In this document: piece by piece, positions 10,268 to 21,000 of the stretch
How positions within the stretch are numbered: the first letter of the stretch is position 1
Layout of the letters: each line of letters opens with the position of its first letter
Source of the DNA: UBA6168 sp965222975
GTDB taxonomy: Bacteria > Bacteroidota > Bacteroidia > Chitinophagales > Saprospiraceae
Assembly: GCA_965222975.1 (NCBI GenBank)
Contig: CBDCVJ010000047.1
Location: 62,001-126,000, forward strand
Direction of reading: 5' to 3'
Length of the DNA stretch: 64,000 bases
Translations under genes and position numbers: made by a program
The notes under the pieces: generated by a model
Databases searched by the model: none
The model's input: only the letters and a program-made list of their open reading frames with translations
What the model was told of the DNA's origin: nothing

Positions 10268-10310
10268 ATCAAGAATCGCCTGCCCTTGATTAGGGCAGGC
10301 GATTCATGAT
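10268..10310. terminator. Bidirectional terminator between convergent genes
   Basis: A perfect 14-bp stem (10273-10286 with 10292-10305, loop TGATT), extendable to about 19 bp with one mismatch. The reverse-strand reading is followed by GATTTTTATTTTTATT, so it best serves the converging ComEC-like gene, while also lying 23 nt after the S9 peptidase stop. Confidence 0.85.
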
Positions 10311-12422
10311 TTATTCCTTCTTTAAATCTAAAATAAAAGCCCCTTCCACTGCAATGTCATAATATTCCAATTGCAATTTTTCGCATTGTTCCTTCCATTT
10401 TTCTACTTGCCATTTTTTATTGGAATTATCAAAAATTAATTTTTTAAAATCAAATATATGAACCAATTCATCCATGACTATTTTGGGGCTATTTCGGAGC
10501 AATATGTAATCCACTTCCATATTAATGTTTTTTGGCAAATAAATAGCGTTGTCAACAATGGTTATTTTCGTATTATAAAATTGCAGGAAGTTATTTTTAT
10601 AAAATAAATGGTCAAATATATAAGCTGTTGTATCTTCAATGTTAATATGTCGTAATAATTCCATACCCATTGCATATCGGTGGCCTTCTGTGGCAAAACC
10701 AAGAGCTTTTTTATCTATATTTTCATCTGTTATAGAAAATACTTTTTTGCCATCAAAAAAATCAATAGCACTGTGTTTGTATATTTTGTAAATGACTATT
10801 TGCTGGGAGCTTTGATTTTTTATTTCGGAAAAAGCATAGTTTAAACTAACGATTAATAAAATTGCCAAACCTGTAATGAGCCATTTATATTTTTTGGTGC
10901 TGATAGCAGCCATGATGCTTGTGATAAAAAGATATAATAGTAGAACTGCCGTACCGCCAATCCATATTCCATCAATTACGGCTACAGGCAAATGTTGGAT
11001 GATAAAAACGCATTTGTTTCCAATCCATAACAACAACCAAAGTGCCTTCCCGATCCATACTGCAATTACAGGAAAAACTATTTCAAATAATAACAATACA
11101 ATACCAATCCCCATTTCCACACCTGCTAACGGAACTAATATCAGTCCAGTCAACCAAAAATAAATGGGCAATTGATTAAAATAATAAAAGGTGAGTGGCA
11201 AGGTCATTATTTGTGCTGCTAAGGAGACACACGTCAATTGCCACAAATAATTGCCTATTTTATTTTTCACGCTCCACAAGCTGACAATTTTGGGCTGAAA
11301 ATAGACGATGCCAAATACCGCTAAATAGGATAATTGGAAACCAACACTGGCAATTAAATAGGGATTAAATAATAAAATAAAAAAAGCGGAAGCGGCCAGT
11401 GTATTGTAAATGCTTGAATATCGCTGGAATGCCAATCCCACATTTAAAAAAGAAAACATGACGGCTGCCCGCATAACCGAAGGCGATGCCCCCGTCACCA
11501 ATGCAAACGCCCATATAACAACCAACACAATCAACACTTTAATAATGCGCCAAGAGAGTGTATTTATTTTTATTTTTTTCAGGAAAAAATTCAATATGAT
11601 AAATATAATCCCAACATGTAATCCAGAGACAGCCAATACGTGCATAGCACCTGTTTGCGAATAAGCGGTCTGCACCTCTTCGGGTATTTCATCCCGGTAT
11701 CCCAATATAAGTGCCGAGCCAACCGCCAATTCTTTTTCGGTAGTTAAATGTTTGCGGAGTGTATTTAAAAACAAACCCTGCATGACGATGGCTTTGCTGA
11801 AAAATATATTGCCATGCCCACTATCCAAAATTTCCCAATCGCCATGCCGGACAAATGCCTGATGATGTATATTTTGAAAATGTAGATAACGTTTGTAATT
11901 AAAGGAATGCGGATTTTCTGTAGACTTAATATTTTCTGGTTTTCCATTAAAATAAATAATGTCGCCATAAGCAATGGCCTCAGAAGCAGAATCTCTGGCG
12001 ATGTATAAAAGGATATTTCCTGAGCATATTGAAATGCTATCTTTAGAAGTTCCAATGCTTTTTGTTTCCAAAACAACCCTTACCCAATCCCCTTTTTTTA
12101 TCGGAGCATCGCTCACTTCTCCTAAAATAAAAGCGGGTTGTTCGGGAATTTTGTGACCGATATAGTCTTCAGCATTTCGTTCATCATGATAATAGGTAAT
12201 TTGATAACCCAATAAAAACAAAAAGCATGACCCTAAAAAACCGAAGAGCCATCTATATTGGAATTTACGCTGCCATTTTTTAGTGATAAACATTAAAAGT
12301 ACAAAAACCCAAGGAAGGGCCATTAAAATAGTATGGTTGAAATTGAACTTAAAAGAAAGGAGGATGCCTGCAATAAATACGGCAAGTACACGGATAAAGG
12401 GGGTTTCCCGCCAATTGAGCAT
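10311..12422 (-). CDS. ComEC/Rec2-family DNA-uptake channel protein
   Basis: 703 aa polytopic membrane protein. Two hydrophobic segments at residues ~10-30 and ~55-75 are followed by a soluble DUF4131-type region (~80-215) and the Competence domain: ELAVGSALILGYRDEIPEEVQTAYSQTGAMHVLAVSGLHVGII near residues 235-280, then many membrane helices to ~500, including VTGASPSVMRAAVM. In the family this forms the inner-membrane channel for single-stranded DNA during transformation. The ~180-residue C-terminal tail shows no HxHxDH motif, so the metallo-beta-lactamase domain of Bacillus-type ComEC is absent or degenerate; Bacteroidota members are often of this shorter type. The start is the first ATG before a membrane segment. 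No other competence gene is in the window. Confidence 0.88.
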   Translation of the reverse strand: MLNWRETPFIRVLAVFIAGILLSFKFNFNHTILMALPWVFVLLMFITKKWQRKFQYRWLFGFLGSCFLFLLGYQITYYHDERNAEDYIGHKIPEQPAFILGEVSDAPIKKGDWVRVVLETKSIGTSKDSISICSGNILLYIARDSASEAIAYGDIIYFNGKPENIKSTENPHSFNYKRYLHFQNIHHQAFVRHGDWEILDSGHGNIFFSKAIVMQGLFLNTLRKHLTTEKELAVGSALILGYRDEIPEEVQTAYSQTGAMHVLAVSGLHVGIIFIILNFFLKKIKINTLSWRIIKVLIVLVVIWAFALVTGASPSVMRAAVMFSFLNVGLAFQRYSSIYNTLAASAFFILLFNPYLIASVGFQLSYLAVFGIVYFQPKIVSLWSVKNKIGNYLWQLTCVSLAAQIMTLPLTFYYFNQLPIYFWLTGLILVPLAGVEMGIGIVLLLFEIVFPVIAVWIGKALWLLLWIGNKCVFIIQHLPVAVIDGIWIGGTAVLLLYLFITSIMAAISTKKYKWLITGLAILLIVSLNYAFSEIKNQSSQQIVIYKIYKHSAIDFFDGKKVFSITDENIDKKALGFATEGHRYAMGMELLRHINIEDTTAYIFDHLFYKNNFLQFYNTKITIVDNAIYLPKNINMEVDYILLRNSPKIVMDELVHIFDFKKLIFDNSNKKWQVEKWKEQCEKLQLEYYDIAVEGAFILDLKKE

Positions 12423-12745
12423 TTCTGAGGAGTGTCTTGGAAATCAGGGTTCAGCTATCCGGGAATTGAATGGGCGGGAATTAACTAAATCCCAATTACC
12501 CAGTGATTGTTGAGGTTTGTGATGCGAAAGGTATGGCAATTATTTTTTCTATGAAAATATGTTTTATTATTATAATTAACTGAATAAATATGAAGGTTTA
12601 AAATTTTATTGGGCGCACAAGTTTGAATTTGATATTTAGTTTGAATTTAAAATTTATTTTCTGCCCATTGAATTCCAATCCTTTCTCCTTACCTTTAGCA
12701 CGTCAACTCACATTTCTTCACGAAAAACGTAACTGCTCAGCATGA

Positions 12746-12788
12746 GGTGTTTTTTGATAAAAATTTTCAATTTTTATCAAAAAACACC
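12746..12788. repeat. Perfect 20-bp inverted repeat (hairpin 1 of a pair)
   Basis: Arms at 12746-12765 and 12769-12788 are exact reverse complements with a 3-nt loop. The outer part reads GGTGTTTTTTG, resembling the arms of the palindromes near 24.7 and 59.9 kb. Confidence 0.9.
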
Positions 12789-12795
12789 CAGCCCC

Positions 12796-12842
12796 AGCAG
12801 GAGGGAGAAAGAAAAAATAAATTTTTCTTTCTCCCTCCTGCT
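12796..12842. repeat. Perfect 21-bp inverted repeat (hairpin 2 of a pair)
   Basis: Arms at 12796-12816 and 12822-12842 are exact reverse complements (purine-rich AGCAGGAGGGAGAAAG on the left) with a 5-nt loop. It starts 7 nt after the preceding hairpin and ends 31 nt before the ATG at 12874, so it would lie in or near the leader of that gene. Confidence 0.9.
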
Positions 12843-12873
12843 ATTCTGAATAGTTACCGAAAAACAACTTATC

Positions 12874-13335
12874 ATGAGAACGGAAACTAAATGGGCCGTT
12901 ATCGCTTCAGTCGTAGTATTTTTATGGTTCTTTATTACAAAATTACTGGGCCTGCAAGCCTCCGATAAATTAGCCACTTGGAGCACCATCAATCTCATTG
13001 CCAGTCTCCTCATCTTTATTACCGTTTATTACATGGCGACCCGCGAAAAGCGGGAACACGATCTGCGCGGTGTCATGGATTGGAATCAGGGATTTTGGGC
13101 AGCCGCTATTATGACCCTCATCTTTATTCCAATTAGTACATTGCTTCTATATATTTTCTTAACAGCTATCAATCCGGATTTTGCATCTGCCATAATTGAC
13201 TTTACGACCAAAGGAAGTATTGAAAGAGATCCGATTGATTTTTTCCTTTCCTCACATTTGAAAACTGGTGTTTTTATGGGGCTGATTTTTTCAGCGCTAT
13301 TTGCATTTATCAACAAGCGAGCAGCCGCTGCTTGA
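12874..13335 (+). CDS. DUF4199-family membrane protein
   Basis: 153 aa with four predicted membrane helices (about 8-28, 40-58, 75-100 and 128-148). The pattern (MRTETKWAVIASVVVFLWFF, KREHDLRGVMDWNQGF, then a short KTGVFMGLIFSALFAFI end) matches the DUF4199 family, widespread in Bacteroidota and of unknown function. The KREHDxxGxMxWxQGF stretch between helices 2 and 3 is the most recognisable part. It stands alone, with two strong hairpins upstream and a terminator-like hairpin after it. Confidence 0.8.
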   Translation: MRTETKWAVIASVVVFLWFFITKLLGLQASDKLATWSTINLIASLLIFITVYYMATREKREHDLRGVMDWNQGFWAAAIMTLIFIPISTLLLYIFLTAINPDFASAIIDFTTKGSIERDPIDFFLSSHLKTGVFMGLIFSALFAFINKRAAAA

Positions 13336-13346
13336 CATAATCGAAT

Positions 13347-13384
13347 AATAGGTGTTAGTGTTTTAGGAGCTAACACCTATTTTC
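13347..13384 (+). terminator. Rho-independent terminator
   Basis: Arms AATAGGTGTTAG (13347-13358) and CTAACACCTATT (13370-13381) are followed by TT, just after the DUF4199 gene stop. Confidence 0.75.
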
Positions 13385-13412
13385 TATGCTCCATATCCAA
13401 TAGGAATTTCGA

Positions 13413-13420
13413 TACCTTTG
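13413..13420 (+). promoter_or_regulatory. Predicted -7 promoter element for the M28-family lipoprotein
   Basis: TACCTTTG fits TAnnTTTG and lies 34 nt before the ATG at 13455. No clear -33 TTTG is seen. Confidence 0.5.
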
Positions 13421-13454
13421 CCGCCATCTTATAAATCGCAATTCCTCCATACTA

Positions 13455-14468
13455 ATGCATTTTTGTAAAAATAATATAAGCGGCATTTTCTTTCTATTGT
13501 TGTTAGTGGGATTCGGTTGCAAAACTGACCCTCCTCCTGACAATACCCCAACTCCTCCTCCAGACAAAGTAAAAGTCCCAAAATTTAACAGGGACTCTGC
13601 TTATTTTTTTGTGGAAAAACAAGTAGCATTTGGTCCACGTATGCCCAATACAGAAGGACATTTAGCCTGCAAAGACTGGTTGGTGCAGCAATTTGGAAAA
13701 TATGGATTAAGAGCAAAGGAGCAGCCATTCCAAGCGACCGCCTATACGGGCACTGTCCTCAATGGCTACAATATCATAGCGCAATTCAACCCCTCTGCTT
13801 CCAAGCGAATTATGTTAGCGGCACATTGGGACACCCGCCATATTGCCGATTCGGACTTGAACAAAGAAAGAAAAGACGAACCCATCCTCGGTGCAGACGA
13901 TGGAGGAAGTGGTGTTGGTGTCCTTCTCGAAATAGCCCGTCAGTTGCAAGCTAACCCAGTTGACATCGGTGTTGATTTCGTGCTGTTCGATGCAGAGGAC
14001 TATGGCGACGATGCCAGCCCGGAACCTAAGCCAGAAACCTGGTGCCTTGGCTCACAGCATTGGTCGAAGAATTTAATACCTTCAAATTATCGTCCCAAAT
14101 ACGGTATCCTCCTCGACATGGTCGGTGCCCGGAACACCAAATTTCCAAAAGAGGCCATTTCCATGAATTTTGCCCCGCAGATCGTAAACAAAGTTTGGAA
14201 ATTGGGGCAGGATTTGGGTTACAGTCGTTTCTTTGCCAACGAAACAGCGAACGCCCTCACCGACGATCATTATTTTGTGAATACGATTGCTAAAATCCCC
14301 ATGATTGACATCATCGGAATGCCCAAGCCTCCCGGCACAAACAATAGCTTTGGCCGCCACTGGCATACCCATGACGACAATATGGAGGTGATAGACATAC
14401 GCACTTTACGGGCTGTTGGCCAGACTGTTTTGGCGGTGATCTACCGAGAAGCGGCAGGGCAGTTCTAA
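13455..14468 (+). CDS. M28-family zinc lipoprotein, glutaminyl-peptide cyclotransferase-like
   Basis: 337 aa. The N-terminus is a lipoprotein signal with the lipobox cysteine at about residue 22 (LLLVGFGC), followed by a Pro-rich linker. The catalytic domain carries the M28/glutaminyl cyclase zinc motifs in order: MLAAHWDTR, GADDGGSGVGVLLE (Asp ligand), FVLFDAEDYG (Glu ligand) and RHWHTHDDNMEVID (His ligand). Glutaminyl cyclases convert N-terminal Gln to pyroglutamate; M28 peptidases are aminopeptidases with the same fold. The WCLGSQHW motif and overall layout favour the cyclase branch. In Bacteroidota an N-terminal Gln is often exposed after signal peptidase I cleavage, as in several proteins of this window, so a cyclase at the periplasmic face makes sense, but the substrate is inferred. 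purE follows with a short gap. Confidence 0.85.
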   Translation: MHFCKNNISGIFFLLLLVGFGCKTDPPPDNTPTPPPDKVKVPKFNRDSAYFFVEKQVAFGPRMPNTEGHLACKDWLVQQFGKYGLRAKEQPFQATAYTGTVLNGYNIIAQFNPSASKRIMLAAHWDTRHIADSDLNKERKDEPILGADDGGSGVGVLLEIARQLQANPVDIGVDFVLFDAEDYGDDASPEPKPETWCLGSQHWSKNLIPSNYRPKYGILLDMVGARNTKFPKEAISMNFAPQIVNKVWKLGQDLGYSRFFANETANALTDDHYFVNTIAKIPMIDIIGMPKPPGTNNSFGRHWHTHDDNMEVIDIRTLRAVGQTVLAVIYREAAGQF

Positions 14469-14510
14469 TAAATAATATTGTTTATCAATGATGAAAGTGG
14501 AAAGGTGTAC

Positions 14511-14538
14511 ATTCACCATTCACCATTCACCATTCACC
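14511..14538 (+). repeat. Four tandem copies of ATTCACC before purE
   Basis: The heptamer ATTCACC is repeated four times exactly, then ATTTATTT leads to the purE ATG at 14547. The string CCATTTATTT recurs at the ends of similar repeat tracts near 23.67 and 53.6 kb. Confidence 0.9.
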
Positions 14539-14546
14539 ATTTATTT

Positions 14547-15062
14547 ATGATCTCCATCATCATGGGCAGCGACTCCGATCTGCCAATTATGCATCAGGCG
14601 GCGGACATCCTGAAAGAATTTGACATACCCTTTGAGTTGACGGTCGTATCGGCTCACCGAACGCCGGATCGTATGTTCAAATTTGCGAAAAAAGCACATA
14701 CTAGGGGTGTGAAGGTAATAATTGCAGGGGCGGGCGGTGCAGCGCATTTGCCAGGAATGGTCGCTTCTTTGACGCCGCTACCTGTGATTGGCGTTCCCAT
14801 TAAATCTTCCAATTCTATTGATGGCTGGGATTCTGTGCTGTCTATTTTGCAAATGCCAAATGGCGTACCTGTGGCAACGGTCGCTTTGAATGCCGCCAAA
14901 AATGCTGGGTTGCTCGCTGCAGAAATTATGGCAACTGGCGACGAAAAATTATTGGAAAAAATGGTAGAGTATAAAAAAGGACTGGCTGCTGGGGTGGCGG
15001 TGAAATACAAGAAACTGGAGAAGGTGGGGTATGAAGTATATTTAGAAGAAAAAAGAAAATAG
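14547..15062 (+). CDS. purE: 5-(carboxyamino)imidazole ribonucleotide mutase, PurE class I
   Basis: 171 aa from the ATG at 14547. An earlier in-frame ATG at 14478 would add residues encoded by an ATTCACC simple repeat and is rejected. The motifs IIMGSDSDLP, VVSAHRTPDRM and AGAGGAAHLPGMVAS form the active site of the PurE fold. The enzyme converts N5-CAIR to CAIR in purine synthesis in the cytoplasm. The PurK partner is not in the window, and purL lies 24 kb away, so the pathway genes are scattered. purE runs convergent to the giant gene at 15066-22076 with only 3 nt between the stop codons. Confidence 0.95.
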   Translation: MISIIMGSDSDLPIMHQAADILKEFDIPFELTVVSAHRTPDRMFKFAKKAHTRGVKVIIAGAGGAAHLPGMVASLTPLPVIGVPIKSSNSIDGWDSVLSILQMPNGVPVATVALNAAKNAGLLAAEIMATGDEKLLEKMVEYKKGLAAGVAVKYKKLEKVGYEVYLEEKRK

Positions 15063-15065
15063 GAC

Positions 15066-18000
15066 TTATCGTACCAACGTCAAATCCCCATAAAGCACAA
15101 TCCTCTTTCCATCTAAAAATTCAACCACTGCTTTCCACGCAAATACAGCAGGACGCATCGGCTGACCTTCAAAATTGCCGTCCCAACCAAAGGCTGGATT
15201 GTTTGGCTGGAAGTTTTCCTGATGATGGACCCGATTGCCCCAGCGGTCGTAAATAGAAAATGAAGGCACTTCTTTAATACCTTTTCCTGCATACAAAATG
15301 AGAAGGTCGTTCACGTTATCGCCATTAGGGGTGAAACCGGATGGCACGTAAATGGGATGTTCTTCATTGACAATAACTGTCACGGTATCTGTACCAAAAC
15401 AGCCTGCGGTGTCAAAAATTTCGATGAGGAAAGTAGTTGTTTCATTGGGGAAAACAATTTGATCGAGGCAGGAGGGGCAATCAAGAGAGTCAGGAAGGTT
15501 TGACCAAATGACATTTCCAATTTCGCCCATCTCCAAATTTGTCTCTGCCGTCAAATCTGCACTTTCTCCTTGGCTGATATAAATATCATCGCCAAGTTCG
15601 ACAAGAACATCATTTGGAAATTGAAGGGACACGACTGTTCCCCACGAACAACCATTCAAATCTTCGACGAGTAGTTCATAAGCTCCCGGATCAAGATAAC
15701 TGAACTGTGGATAAGTGACAAAAATGCTATTATCCAGTGAGTAAGAATAAGGGGGCGTTCCACCCAATACACTATCAATAAAAATGAAACCCTCAAAATC
15801 AATACAGTCTGGTTGTTGGAAAGAAAGCAGTACGGTGTCAATGGGCAACGAGTTGGCAGTTACAACTGCTGAGTCCACATCAGTGCAGCCGTTCGATATC
15901 TTTTTCACAGTCAGATAATATTTGCCAGCGGCATCCACGGTGGAAGCAAGGGCATTCGGCGATTCAATTGTGCCACTGGTGTTGGTTGTCCATTGGTACG
16001 TGACGCCGCCAATTGTTGAACCTTCTCCAGACACTGTAGCAGTTAGGTTGTCGCAATCCAATTGGCCAATAGCGATGGCTTCAGCAGTAGGGGGGCTGAC
16101 ATCCTGCGTAACAACCACACTGCTGTCTCCTTCACAGCCATTCGTTGTATCTGTAATCGTTACATGATAAATGCCAATTTCACTGACCGTAGGGGTAGGT
16201 GTATTGTCATTGAGAATCGTACCGGGGCCGATCCAGATAAAAGTATAAATTGGTTGGTTGGTTGGTGGGAGTGCAACCAATTGGACGGAAGTGGAATCGC
16301 AGGTCAAAGTATTGGGTGGTAAAACCTGCACAAAAGGCTCGTTTGTATCTTCTTCTACAAAAATGGTTTCTTGATTCGTGCAGCCTGTTGTCAAATCGGT
16401 CACGGTCAATATATATGTGCCTCCTCTACTGACAGTGACATTAGCATTGGTCGGATTGTTTTCTATTTTACCATTCCCCGTTGTCCATTCATAAGCGACA
16501 TTTCCCAAAGGAGTGGATGCGAAGCCACTCAGTGTGAGTGTCTGTATTTCACAAGTAATGAGCATATTTTGCAAAGAAGTGATATTGGCATCGGGGGATA
16601 GGGTGTCAAGGTCCACTATTACAGTGTCGGTCACGACGCAAAAATTGCTGGTGTCGGTTACTTCTAAAACGTAAACCCCAGCCTCGTTAATCAATGGCTG
16701 TAAAGTATTGATGTCGCTTACAATGCCTGGACCGCTCCATGCATAAATAATATCTGCACCGACAGCAGAACCAGTACCCTCAAGATTGATTTCAGTACGA
16801 GAGCAGGTCAGAGTAGTATCAGGACCTGCAATGACAGCTGGTATGTTGTCATCTATAGTAATGGTGACAGTTGCGGAATCCTTACATTGGTTGAATTGAT
16901 CGGTTACTGTCAATTGATACGTTCCTGCGCTGTCAATGGTAGGTGTGGCTGTCGAATCTCCAAAAAGAATATTGCCATCAATGGTTGTCCATGCAAAATC
17001 CAATTGTCCAGTAATTGAAGAATTGCTACCATCAAGCTGCAAGATCAGATTGTTGCAATTGATTTCAGCTGTACTTCCCGCATCGGCAATCGGTGGCATC
17101 GTATCATCATTGACTATAAGGGTAAATTCGGATATGCAGCCAGTGACCAAATCTTCTACCTCCAAAAGATAAGTGCCAGGGCAGTTCACTGTAGGTTGCA
17201 AAATATTGGTGGGGGAAGAAAAGCAGCCATCAGAAGTTGACCAAGTATAACCAAATTGCCCTGAACCTGACATTGAGTCAACGGCCAGAATGGTAAAAAC
17301 TGTATCTATGCAAGTGAAATCCAAATTGTCGCCGACATCCACCTTTGGGAGGTCGTCATCAGCGTCCACTACTGTGCTGTCCAAATTGCTGCACCCATTT
17401 AAGGGGTTGGTAACAGTTAAATAATAAGTACCCGAACCATTAGCATTTATATCTTCCATGATGGGGTTACTGCTAATATTCCCACCGTTAGTCGTCCAAA
17501 GGAATTCAGCATTTAAAATGGAAGTAAAACCATCCAACAAGACACTATTAGTAGCGCAGGTTAAAGATTGGCCAGGACCTGCATCCACATCAGGGATAAT
17601 TGTATCAATTCCTATTTCCACAGAATCAATCGAAATACACCCTGTTGAGGTGTCTGTCACCATAAGGTAATAAATGCCCTCAGCGTCCACTTCTGGTGTA
17701 AGGGTTGTTTCTCCATTTAAAATAGAACTGTTTATGGCTGTCGTCCATAAATAGGTAATATTCGAGCCTGTGGCAGAGCCATTGCCATTAAGTTGCAATG
17801 TTTCATCCACACAATTGAGATCGTCATCAGGGCCAGCTTCCACCAATGGCAAATCACTGTTGTCTTCTACCGAAACGTCACATGAAGTAGTGAAAATTGC
17901 TCCATTGGGGTAAGTCCTTGAAACGGTCAGGCGGTAAATGCCCGCCGCATCGGCACAGGCGGTATCTGTTGTTTCCCCACCACAGAGGCTTCCAGTTAAG

Positions 18001-21000
18001 GCAGTCCATAAATAGGTAATATTTGTATCTATGGAAGATCCAAATGCACTGAGCATCACTGTACTATTGTTGCAGTCCAAATCGCCCAAAGCTGTAGCAG
18101 CACATATTGGCTGGCAATTTACTGGTGCAAAGACATTAATGGAATCCATATCCGTGCAGAAGTTGATGTTGTTGGTCACGGTAAAATAAAAAACATCTTG
18201 TGGGTTCAAGGCATTGGCAGTTACCGTCAAGCCATTGGAAGGGCCAATAATTGCACCTGTGGATGTTGACCATTCAAAGGTCAGGTCACCGCCGAAGGGT
18301 GATACATTAGCCGATATGACTGTATCGGTATCGCCACATTCCATTTGGATATCATCCAAATCAATCTCTGCGTCATATAAGAAATCGGCGAGCTGTACTT
18401 CTATGTTGTCCATGGCAGTGCAGCCATTGGATTGATCTGTTACCACGAGTTCGTAAGTGCCAGTGTCCAATATTTCTACGTTTAAAATATCAGTGGCGGT
18501 GCAAAAATTGCCATCCAAACTTGCCCACTCATAAATAATCGTAGAGCCCTGCGAAGTGCCACTTACGTCCAGAGAATAGCAGGAATCCAATTCTGGGCAG
18601 GTCAGTGCCAAAAGGAAGGGTTGGATGCTTGCTGTTGGAGGGATGGTATCGGCAGCCACCACCACCGTATCACAAGCTGTAAGCCCTACTGCATCATTGG
18701 TCACACAGAAAGCATAAGTGCCTTCCCCAACTAATGGACTAAAACTCATATCGGATAATATCGAATCTGGCAACATCGTCCACTGGTAACTGAAATTAGG
18801 GCCAACTGAACCACTTCCCTGAAGGTTGACCAAAGCTGGTGCGCAGAAAACGGTTCCATCTGCCCCGGCATCGACCGAAGGCATACAGGCCATGGTATCC
18901 AAGATAACTTGCACCGTATCAAAACTGGAACAAGCTGTTGTAGTATTTATTACTTCTAATTCATAAGAACCGACCTCTCCAACTAAAGGCATTATCGTTG
19001 TATCACCTGAATTAATATCGCCATTCGTGGTCGTCCATTGGTATACGATATTTGATCCCATTTCCGAATTGCTGCCATCAAGGGTTACCTGTCCAGTGTT
19101 ACAGTCAAGCGGCATATCAGCACCTGCATCAGCAAAGGGAACAGTTGATATTTCTTCAACAACAACCAAGGCTGAATCAATACATTCGCCAAATTGAAGA
19201 ACCAGCCAAAATGAGTCGGGGTAATCTATTTCAAAGGTCAATACATTTGAAATATTATCACCCGTAGAATTGAACCAATCAACCGTCGCACCGCTTGGTG
19301 GTAAAATGGAATTACTGCCATCCAATAAAAAGGTAGTCTCTTCGCAAGTCAGTTCTCCTTGGCTCTCAACAACGTTGGCTTCCAAGGGCTCTAGGGCATC
19401 GTCCACTGTCACCGAGTCAATGGCTTTGCAACCGCTGACCGTATCTGTAACGGTCAAATAATAAGTGCCTGGGGCAATGGCCACTGCGAATGGGCCATTA
19501 GTTGGAGGCTCTAATGCACCGCCCGACGAACTGGTCCATAAATAGGTGATACTCGCTCCTAAAGTAGTACCGATACCTCCAATGTCCTCTGAAGTGTTCT
19601 GACAGCTAATAGCATCTGGCCCCAATCCCGCATCAGCAACTGGGGTGTCGAAATTGGATAAAATGGTTACAGTAGCCGTGTCAGAACATCCCGTCACTGT
19701 ATTTAAAACAACCAATGAAAAATCACCTGTTTCAACAACTGTAGCGATGGGCGTTCCTTGCCCTTCAGCAATATTGCCAATCCATTCAAAGGTGGTGTTT
19801 TGGAGATTTTGAGAGTTGCTGCCATCAAGGAAAACAGTAGTGTCATTTATGCAATTCAACACACTAGGGTCAGAAATTTCAATGACAGCCAACGGCGACG
19901 AGAGATCATTACTCACACCTACAAGTGCAGAATCTACACATCCGTTGGTCAGATTGGTCACGGTGAGTTGATAAACACCAGCTTCGTCAACTTGGGGGTT
20001 GGGGATATTGGCTGGGGGGATGATATTTCCCGATGAGAATACTTCCCATTGGTAGGAAATATTTCCCGTTGGCGTAGAGGCTGAGCCATCCAAAAAAACA
20101 AAGGGTATAAGGCATGATATCGTATCATCTTCCCCTGCATCGGCAATAGGAGGTACTATGTCTTGAAATATTTCGATAGCCCCTGAATCTGTACAACCGT
20201 TATCCAAATCAGTCACCAATAACTCATATATGCCCGGCTCAGTAACATCTGGAGTAGGGGAAATGGGATCGGAAACATTGCCTGTCCATTGGTAACTAAA
20301 ATTAGACCCACCTATGGAAGTGGTCGCATCCAATTGGACAGAAAGGACGGTACAAGTGAGAGTGTCAGGCTCGGTGGCCAAGGCAATAGCAACTGGGAGG
20401 TTTTCATCCTGTTCAACCAATACTGAATCCGTCACTGTGCAGCTGGCCGCATCTGCCGTTAGATAATACATGCCCGGTTCATCCACTCCGACATTTGATC
20501 CGTTAACGCCAGTGGTGAAACTCCCACTTCCTGTTGTCCATTGATAATTCAGTGTGCCCAATGAAGTAGTCGCATTTGCCATTAATGGAATTTCCACCAC
20601 CGTACAGGTCAAAGTATCTGGTAGGTCGATGGACAAAGTAACTTCCACAACTGTCAAATCGAGATTAACCACACTATCGCAATTGGATGGTATTGTTGAA
20701 AGGGTATCAGATGAAATGCCAGTTTCGGTATAGGATGTTGTGCCTATCCAAATTGTATCACCCAGACAAATGGTGTCAACTAAATTAACTTCTATAGGCA
20801 TCAACACTGTAAGGTCGAGCATCACCAAACTATCACAACCAAATTGGTTCTGCAACAAAATTGTATCTACTCCTGTCATATCAAAGGTGTCAGCGCCAAC
20901 ATAGTATTCTTCACCATTACAAATAATGGCGATGACCTCTGTTGTGTCCGGTTCAAGTACTGTTAAGTTTAAATGAACAATACTGTCACAACCGCCAACC

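Larger units (their letters stand above)
12423..12873. other. AT-rich divergent intergenic region with paired hairpins
   Basis: This region lies between the divergent ComEC-like and DUF4199 genes. Its first 300 bases are very AT-rich and show no convincing gene. Its end (12728-12859) holds two long perfect inverted repeats listed separately, bracketed by a weak outer inverted repeat (CGTAACTGCTCAGCAT at 12728-12743 against ATTCTGAATAGTTACCG at 12843-12859). Confidence 0.6.

Noticed and set aside
15845..20650. Regularly spaced repeats that might be a CRISPR-like or satellite array
   Set aside because: They are degenerate ~250-nt coding repeats encoding Ig/PKD-like domains in one open frame.
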